NCBI GenBank assembly: GCA_964059195.1
Contig: CAXKWD010000005.1
Span: forward strand, 154,657,265 to 154,721,264
Origin: Ectobius pallidus
Taxonomy: Eukaryota; Arthropoda; Insecta; Blattodea; Ectobiidae
Reading direction: 5' to 3'
DNA: 64,000 bases
Made by a program: the position numbers and the translations under genes. Positions 57,692 to 64,000 of this stretch are shown piece by piece (within the stretch, counting starts at the first letter, position 1; each line of letters starts with the position of its first letter). Below the pieces are notes generated by a model, which was not told the DNA's origin, did no database searches, and saw only the letters and a program-made list of their open reading frames with translations.

Positions 57692-59473
57692 CAGGGCCGT
57701 AGCTAGGCGGTGGCTAGGTGGGCGACCGCCAAGGGCGCAGGTATGAAGGGCGCAAAATTAACCATGAAAAATCCCGCCTTTTTTAGGCTGGTGCAATTTA
57801 TCAAGCAATTTAAATTCCACGTTAGTGGAAGAAATCTTTCAGGTTATTAAAAATTAATGCACGTGAACTATCTATACCTATAGTATTATGCCGATTGTCT
57901 ACAAGCAAAAAGCAGTCATGCAACGTCCTTTAATTAACACGATTCATATTGACAGAGTAAAACATAAATCATGAACAGTATGGAAAGATATAACGACAAT
58001 GAAAATTAATATGTACGTTATTATTGTGATGAAAGTGGGTCAACTCAATCCCTTTCCAGCTGATTGTCGTCCTCAGTGCTACTAGTACTGTCGGCAGGAT
58101 TGATTACAAAGCGATCAACAATGGCATCGCTCATACTGCTACATGCAAAAATGACTGACCAACTATATTATTACAACAGAAAAAGCCGAATGCGCAGATC
58201 TCAATTCCTTTCGTTATTACTATTTTATTATAAATTAAGTGTGAACTAAAATTTCTCATTTTAAAAATGTTTAGTTTTTTAATCACACAATGTATTAATG
58301 TACATTAAAATTAATTTCTGTAACTTTACATTGAATAATATGTGGTGTTGTGATGCACGCTCGGCCAGCTGGCAGTACACATGCTGTTTGTTTTGATCAA
58401 GTTCCCTTCTAAGGCCGGCGCTGATATTATTTTTAATTATATTATACTGTATTATTATTAGGGCCCGGATTGTTTGAAAAATGACCCCAAAATTTAAAGA
58501 AAATGACTTAATAATTATAAAGAATGACCAAAAAACTGATATTTTATTTATAAAAAAATAAAATTGTACACACAAAATTATAGAATAATTTGTACATAAT
58601 TGTTAAAACCTTAAATTCAGAGAGGATGTTGTAGGTCTAAAAATCTTCGATTTTTGCTGTGAATATTCTTTCCTTACGGAAATTTATACTGGCACTGAGG
58701 CACTGGCGAGTCAAACTTCGGCATTTCCTTTTGCGGTCTGCCGGATTATATTGTTTATTGAGGGTAAACAGTAGTTTGCACTCTCAAATACAAGCAGGTG
58801 GCAGACTCTGGTGCCAAGTCAATAACAACAGTAATGTAATACAAAATTTTTGGCGTTCCTTTGATTCTCGTTTCCGACTGAGACATGACAACACTTCAAC
58901 ATAGAGTGTGTCCTTCTTGCATTAAACAAACACTTCAAAGACAGCACCGCTGGGGACGAAATAAATGCCCTAAAAATATAAAATTGCATACAATGTCAAA
59001 AAATGACCTAATAAAAATGCATTTCTATAATCTAGAGGCCATGATTATGATTTATCTACAATTTGCAATGTCTATGCAGCATCAATAAAAAAGATGACAT
59101 GTCATTAGAATCCGGGCTCTGATTATTATTGTATTTTTAACTAAGCGATTTTAACATTAAACAGTGAAACAATATTAATGTTTGTGTTGTTTCGTCTCTT
59201 GTTGATGTTGGCGTTGCTTCTGTTGTATAGGTAAGAATGATTTCAGTAAAAAAATGTGCCAACTAAAACTACCATGCCCATCATAGCTTAGTCTGCATTA
59301 TTAGTTTTGATTTATTAGGCAGTGGTTTTTTTTATAGAAATGGGACCAAAAAAAACCTTCTGCAAGCGAATTTAAGAAAATCAGTTTTACAGAAATTTAA
59401 AAAAATTGTTCATTTGGAGGGCGCAGATTTGTCAAACTCGCCAAGGGCGCAGAAGGACCTTGCTACGGCCCTG
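57692..59473. mobile_element. hAT element in jbug intron, perfect 8-bp duplication, with a nested MITE
   Basis: Exact octamers ATCAAGAT at 57684-57691 and 59474-59481. Ends CAGGGCCGTAGCTAGGCGG and (complement of right) CAGGGCCGTAGCAAGGTCC. The interior matches 6256-6904. A second hAT element (58459-59121) is inserted within. 1782 bp; no intact transposase frame. Confidence 0.9.
58459..59121 (-). mobile_element. Nested hAT MITE
   Basis: Exact octamers ATTATTAT at 58451-58458 and 59122-59129. Ends TAGGGCCCGGATTGTTTGAA and (complement of right) CAGAGCCCGGATTCTAATGA. Same subfamily as 30361-30919, reversed. Confidence 0.85.
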
Positions 59474-60072
59474 ATCAAGATATATGATTTGAAAATTACT
59501 ATTTTAGGATATGATCTGTGTTCCTATCTGTATGTCTATGAACAGTGCACTAAGAAAATCATACGTTAACAAAATAAAATTGTATATTCTTATACCTCTA
59601 TTTTTGAGAGTTGGGACCTGACAGGTTTGTGACCAACCTCAGAACTAGGCCTACTTGTGCAGCAGCATTAATGCAAATAAATGCAAATTGAAGCCAACAA
59701 CAAATTCTTGAACAAGTGCTAATGTTCAATCAGTAACATCGGCTATGTACTTATGGTTACCATTGCAATGGTAGTGCTTGCTTGTTTTCCCCATCGCAGT
59801 GCTAATGTCATGCCCCACACCTCAAAAATCATGGGGTAGATAATGAATGTAACACTAAAAATACTGACTCTAATGCAAACATTGCATATCATCACTTTCC
59901 TTATTTTGTTTGGCACAAATTTCTCCAGATTTCAAAATTATGGAAATTAATGTTTTTCTTCTATATGAAATTGGAAAAATCTTTAAGGGGTATGCGTACT
60001 CCTGGGTACCCCTAGAAAAAAAGCACTGTATCCTTAGCTTACCATTTTTTTTTACATTTTGTTTCTTTTCAG

Positions 60073-60286
60073 TGTTGGTAATTGTCGTACATCAATGGAA
60101 ATAGCCAGAAGAGAATTCCAAATTCCAATGGTCCTGGAACCTGAATACCTAGCTTCTCCATTCCTCGATGAACTTTCTGGAATGACTTACCTGTCTTACT
60201 TCATGAAGGAAGACAGTCCAGGTTTCCATGCTACTCTGCGCTGGGTTAACAGCCAAGTCCCAGATGCTCGTGTCAGAAATTTCACT
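60073..60286 (+). CDS. jbug: Jitterbug, CH2 C-terminal and CH3 N-terminal exon
   Basis: Acceptor TTTTCAG ends at 60072 and donor GTAAGT starts at 60287. After the base completing Cys, the frame reads VGNCRTSMEIARREFQIPMV, LEPEYLASPFLDELSGMTYL, SYFMKEDSPGFHATLRWVNS, QVPDARVRNFT. A-R-R-E-F-x-I-P-x-V-L-x-P-E-Y-L is the CH2 C-terminal helix, with the LDELSGMTYLSYFM ending characteristic of jbug/filamins. ATLRWVNSQVP then opens CH3. The exon is 214 nt and ends in phase 0 after Thr. Confidence 0.94.
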
Positions 60287-60398
60287 GTAAGTGTAATTAT
60301 TGATGGAGAAATGTCTTGTCACCTTTTGAAAATTTATAAGCAGACATCAAGATATGCAGCACCTCTCCTGCACATTTGTTCTACTAATTACAGCACTA

Positions 60399-60973
60399 CA
60401 AGGTGGAGCAAAATGCATAGTACAAAAATAACAATGAATTAGAGAAGAATGGCTGCATACCTAGAAGTGCAGTTTATTTGGAAACAATGTCCATGCTTTG
60501 CCATTTGATGCAAGCAGATTACTTTCTGAAAATTACATCCAATAAATGTCCTCCTTCATTCAATTCGCATGCAGTCGATTCAGAAAGCTATCCATCAGAC
60601 GTGTCAGCTGCAGTTAAATAATGAACACGATTGATATTCTCAGGCGTTCGGACGGTTCTTGGTGTACCCGATGACTTCTTATTTTCCACTTTTCCATCTT
60701 CTCTCCAAGACCGCACCCATCGCATAATTGTCCGTCTGTCAGGAACGCGGTGATGACGATGTCCTAGGCGTAATAAACGCTGAACAGCAATTACACTATT
60801 CAAACGAATAAAAGCTTCCACAACCAGAATGCATATCTGTAAGGGCCACTGATCCATTGCAAATAAAATGGCAGACCTTTTGCAATAAATAAACACTTTC
60901 AAAGCCGCCATTGCTATGTAAACTTTCACAGAGTCATATTATATAAATGTGCTATGCATTTTGCAAAACCTTG
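60399..60973 (-). mobile_element. Internally deleted Tc1/mariner-type element in jbug intron
   Basis: TA flanks at 60397-60398 and 60974-60975. Ends CAAGGTGGAGCAAAATGCAT and (complement of right) CAAGGTTTTGCAAAATGCAT match at 17 of the first 20 positions. The minus strand keeps the transposase N-terminus (60588-60929): ICILVVEAFIRLNSVIAVQR, RVPDRRTIMRWVRSWREDGK, SSGTPRTVRTPENINRV, a paired helix-turn-helix. It then jumps to what looks like the C-terminal tail (GGHLLDVIF). The catalytic middle is deleted. It resembles the protein family of 31500-31985. Confidence 0.8.
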
Positions 60974-61405
60974 TACTTTCTATGAAGTTGACAATGTTAT
61001 TATGGCCATATTTAGTTTACTATTTACAAACATGAAACATGACATGTGCCATAGAAAAGAGGTCATAGATATTGAGTGCAGTTCAATAAAGGAAACCTTA
61101 TTGCAAGAAAATGCTAATGTTATTTGTTGCTTGCTAGAAAGCATTCTTAAGTATGTCTCCCTTTCCAGGTAACTTATAATGTCTCTTCATATAATAAATT
61201 GAAGTACATTCTCTTTGTCATTGTAGTTCAAATATGAGTAAATTTTTTAAGTGTCTTTCCTCCCTTGCCCAGACATCTCCCATATCAATTTTTAACTGTT
61301 GATTTTTAATTGTCTTATTAACCTATCGTATTGTTCTATCTTGTTCTCTTGATGTTTTAAACAGCTTCTGAAGATTCAAGAAATTATACTTCCATTCTCT
61401 TTCAG

Positions 61406-61523
61406 ACTGACTGGAATGATGGAGCAGCGTTATGCAAGCTGGTCCGTTCTTTGGGTGGACCAATACCAGGTTATGACCAGCTAACCACTGACCCTTCCGA
61501 ATGGGAGTCCAATTTGAATAAAG
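61406..61523 (+). CDS. jbug: Jitterbug, CH3 middle exon
   Basis: Acceptor CTTTCAG ends at 61405 and donor GTAATT starts at 61524. In phase 0 it reads TDWNDGAALCKLVRSLGGPI, PGYDQLTTDPSEWESNLNK, plus one base of Gly. The TDWNDG-x-x-L-C-x-L-V motif is the third CH domain core. Its join to NFT of the preceding exon recreates the NFTTDWNDG also seen, as NFTTDWNSG, in CH2. 118 nt, ends in phase 1. Confidence 0.93.
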
Positions 61524-62747
61524 GTAATTTATGGACATAACATTTTTCTGCAAAAATTACAGCTGTGTGCAAAAAAAGAAACTTGTTATTACTGAACATT
61601 AGAATAATTTTTGTTAGACGTAATATCATTTTCCTTTAGTTAAGTACTATCCCTCTTCCCAGGTTCTTTAATATGACAAAATTCAAACAAAAAATCAGTT
61701 ACTAAAGTTACAGTGGAGCACAATACATCTGCCATCAGTTATATGGATTTTAAAAGTTGCATAACCCTATATGGTTCATTCAGTTATATATCAACCTTTC
61801 GATGTAACGGTAGTGTGTTTTAAATTAGATGAATTTTTGAGTTCTAAAAACTTACATAATAGTTTCTCTGGAATATCTTTGAGTCATCAGTTACAAGGGT
61901 GAGATTTTAAATTTGTCAAAGGACATATAACATGGAAATGACAACATATTTCATTTAGTGGCTCATATGGAATCTAGATAGTCCCTGACCAACCATTCTC
62001 AGTATTATCATGTGACTGTGTACATGGCTGATCTGTGTTGTATTCATTTTTTCAGAAACATTTTTCAGTAGGCCTACTTAGATTACTTTTTCCAAATGTA
62101 TTTTTCTGAATTGATTTCCTCAAAGCATCAATAATTGAAGTTGCTAATATTCTTTTGAAACAGAAGACCAGTAACAGTAACCCTTAAGTTCTCATGTGGC
62201 AGAATGTTACACAAACTCTAGCGTCAGGTCAATTTGATCTGTTGACATCTCATGGTTTAATACATGGGCTGTTAATTTGTAATGTCCTCTTGATTGAAGG
62301 AAATTAAGTACTAACGCTAAAATGATACCATAAAGAGAAGTAAAACATGAAAACTTCTTAAAGTAGAATTCTAAAAGGGAAATATTAAAATTTAGTTAGC
62401 ACAGACTGAATACATTTCATCTTACTCTCCTCGTTTTGAGCATGCAATCTTGTAGTATCTTTTTCATACATTGTGCTACAAGATAAAAAAATGAACTATA
62501 TCCAGAACACAATAAACACTCTGTAATAATTAATACTTACGCATAAGCAAAAAAATCTGCTTTGTTCCTGACTAATCTTAGCAAAATACACATCAAGTCA
62601 GTGGACAAGCGGTAAAATTTAACACCAACAATGACTTTCACCACACATTTTGAGAGAGCTTAATAATGGAAGAAATTACATATTATTGTCAATCACCTTA
62701 TATCATAGAATATAAAGAAAATAAAAAAATGCTCAAGTCATAATAAT

Positions 62748-63061
62748 TAAAACTAAACTCCGTGGTGCGACATCACCAAAGGGATAAGGCCTACCACCCG
62801 ACTGCTGCGTCATCAACCTATAGGCAGACGGCAGGATTGGGGGGCATGTGGTCAGCATGCCGACACCCACGGCCGTTAATGGTGGTTTCCATGACCAGAG
62901 CCGCTACTTCTCTATCAAGTAGCTCCTCAATTTGAATCACGAGGCTGAGTGCACCCCTACCAGACCTCCCTATCTCAGAAAAATCCGAGGAGGAACCGGG
63001 GATCGAACCTGGACCGACGGATCTGTAGTCAGTGATGCTAACCACAAGACCACGCCGGCGG
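62748..63061 (-). mobile_element. tRNA-derived SINE in jbug intron, perfect 15-bp duplication
   Basis: TCAAGTCATAATAAT at 62733-62747 and 63062-63076 is exact. On the minus strand the head reads GGTCTTGTGGTTAGCATCAC with B box GGTTCGATCCC. Same family as 32439-32766. The intact long duplication implies a fairly recent insertion. Confidence 0.92.
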
Positions 63062-63215
63062 TCAAGTCATAATAATATTGGTGCAAAATATCTATGAAAC
63101 AAGGCCCTGGCTGTTGCCTTTCTTGTTAATTTCTTTCTCGTACATTAATTTATGTCGAGGATTTTAAATTATCTTAAAACTTACTTTCTACTTAAGTAAA
63201 ATATTGTGTTTGCAG

Positions 63216-63403
63216 GTATAAGAGGTGGAGAGAAGCTTGGAGTGGATCCAATTCTGAAGGCTAAAGACATGGCAGATAAGAATGTTGAGCATCTGGGAGT
63301 GATGGCATATGCTGCTCATTTCCAATGGATACAACCACGCCGGAAACCCGGTGACAGATTGGCTGTGTCCTGTGACTCCAGCACTGCCAGAGTAAATAAA
63401 CCT
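63216..63403 (+). CDS. jbug: Jitterbug, CH3 C-terminal exon and start of the first filamin repeat
   Basis: Acceptor TTTGCAG ends at 63215 and donor GTAAGT starts at 63404. After two bases completing Gly the frame reads IRGGEKLGVDPILKAKDMAD, KNVEHLGVMAYAAHFQWIQP, RRKPGDRLAVSCDSSTARVN, KP. LGVDPILKAKDMADKNVEHLGVMAYA is the final CH helix pair. GDRLAVSCDSSTARVNKP begins the Ig-like filamin repeats, which continue in exons beyond 64000. 188 nt, ends in phase 0. Confidence 0.94.
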
Positions 63404-63854
63404 GTAAGTATTCTAAGTGTTAATATTCAGATATACAAGGGATGAGGCATAGGTCATGGAGTTGTTTTTTTTTTAAGTAAGGCAATGGTACTATGAAATG
63501 TTGTGTATCACTGGCAAGTGTGACATCTGTAGCATGTGGACACGTAATTTGATGGCAGTGTGCTGCCTTGCATAATGGATGTGACAAGATGTGAAAAGTG
63601 TTCTTTTATCAATATGGCATTTCTTCAAGGTTGAAATGCTAGAGTGTGCCACAGGGAGCTGGTGAAAGCTTTGGGAATAATGCCCTTCTATACTGAACTT
63701 TGGGCCTTTATAGGGTGGTTGCATGCTTTCATGCTTCCAACTACCATAATACATTAGAGTGGCACAATCCTGTCATATGTGGATGGTTATGGGTATTTTC
63801 CCCTTATCATATCTTACATCTAGTACCCATAAACTGCATTATACATATCGCGGG
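63404..63854. other. jbug intron, unique part
   Basis: Nothing recognised before the inverted-end element at 63855. Confidence 0.4.
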
Positions 63855-64000
63855 TGCGCGGGCAAAGAGAGTTAAGTCCACCATCCTCAAAAATTGAAAT
63901 ATGTTCATAGAGTTATAGATAAAAATATTCTCTACATTTGTGTTAAGTCAAGTAAGTCATATTCAAAAACGTGTGGTAGTTATGGATGTGTATCTCATGG
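63855..64000. mobile_element. Second copy of the 25-bp inverted-end element, cut by window end
   Basis: GCGGGCAAAGAGAGTTAAGT and the following 120 bp match 52124-52275 with few changes. The right end lies outside the window. Confidence 0.85.

Noticed and set aside
60059..60442. 127-codon continuous open frame
   Set aside because: It reads through the jbug donor at 60287 into the intron. Only 60073-60286 is exon.
1..64000. CRISPR arrays, prokaryotic operons, retroviral genes
   Set aside because: No regularly spaced identical repeats with unique spacers, no operon structure, and no LTR pair or gag/env-like frame was seen. The spliced gene and SINEs mark this as animal DNA.

Overview
The window is about 64 kb of AT-rich arthropod DNA, almost certainly from an insect with a large, transposon-loaded genome. 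The basis is a spliced filamin-type gene with insect jitterbug-like CH domains, plus dense remnants of hAT, mariner, Helitron, SINE and LINE elements. A cockroach or termite is my best guess, but the species is not proven by the sequence.

The only protein-coding host gene I can defend is at the right end on the + strand. Five exons between 56352 and 63403 encode the second half of CH domain 1, CH2, CH3 and the start of the first filamin Ig repeat of a jitterbug (jbug) orthologue. Their splice phases join without a break. The gene starts upstream of the exons I can see and continues past the window. Every intron I can see carries at least one mobile element. Host RNA genes are an intact tRNA-Thr(TGT) at 42412-42482 (-) and a U1 snRNA-like sequence at 7670-7830 (+).

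The first 56 kb hold no convincing host exon and consist mostly of repeats. 0.6-9 kb: an A/T-array repeat, a short Helitron, a LINE 3' end, and a large inverted pair of repeats whose 850-bp spacer holds the U1-like sequence. 10-20 kb: MITEs, a segmental duplication with a LINE tail, mariner and SINE remnants. 20-32 kb: a mariner element with perfect 30-bp ends, hAT and pogo-like MITEs nested inside one another, and a degraded transposase. 32-42 kb: a SINE with perfect target-site duplications, three copies of a hairpin-bearing repeat, a Helitron, a LINE remnant and a long palindrome next to tRNA-Thr. 43-56 kb: more hAT elements, SINEs and the third A/T-array repeat.

Two patterns cut across these features. 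One set of hAT-like elements shares the terminal motif YAGnnnnCGGAT and mostly inserts at [CG]TCATAA[CG]. Separately, the palindromic octamer TAGGCCTA occurs about 24 times, far above expectation for this base composition.
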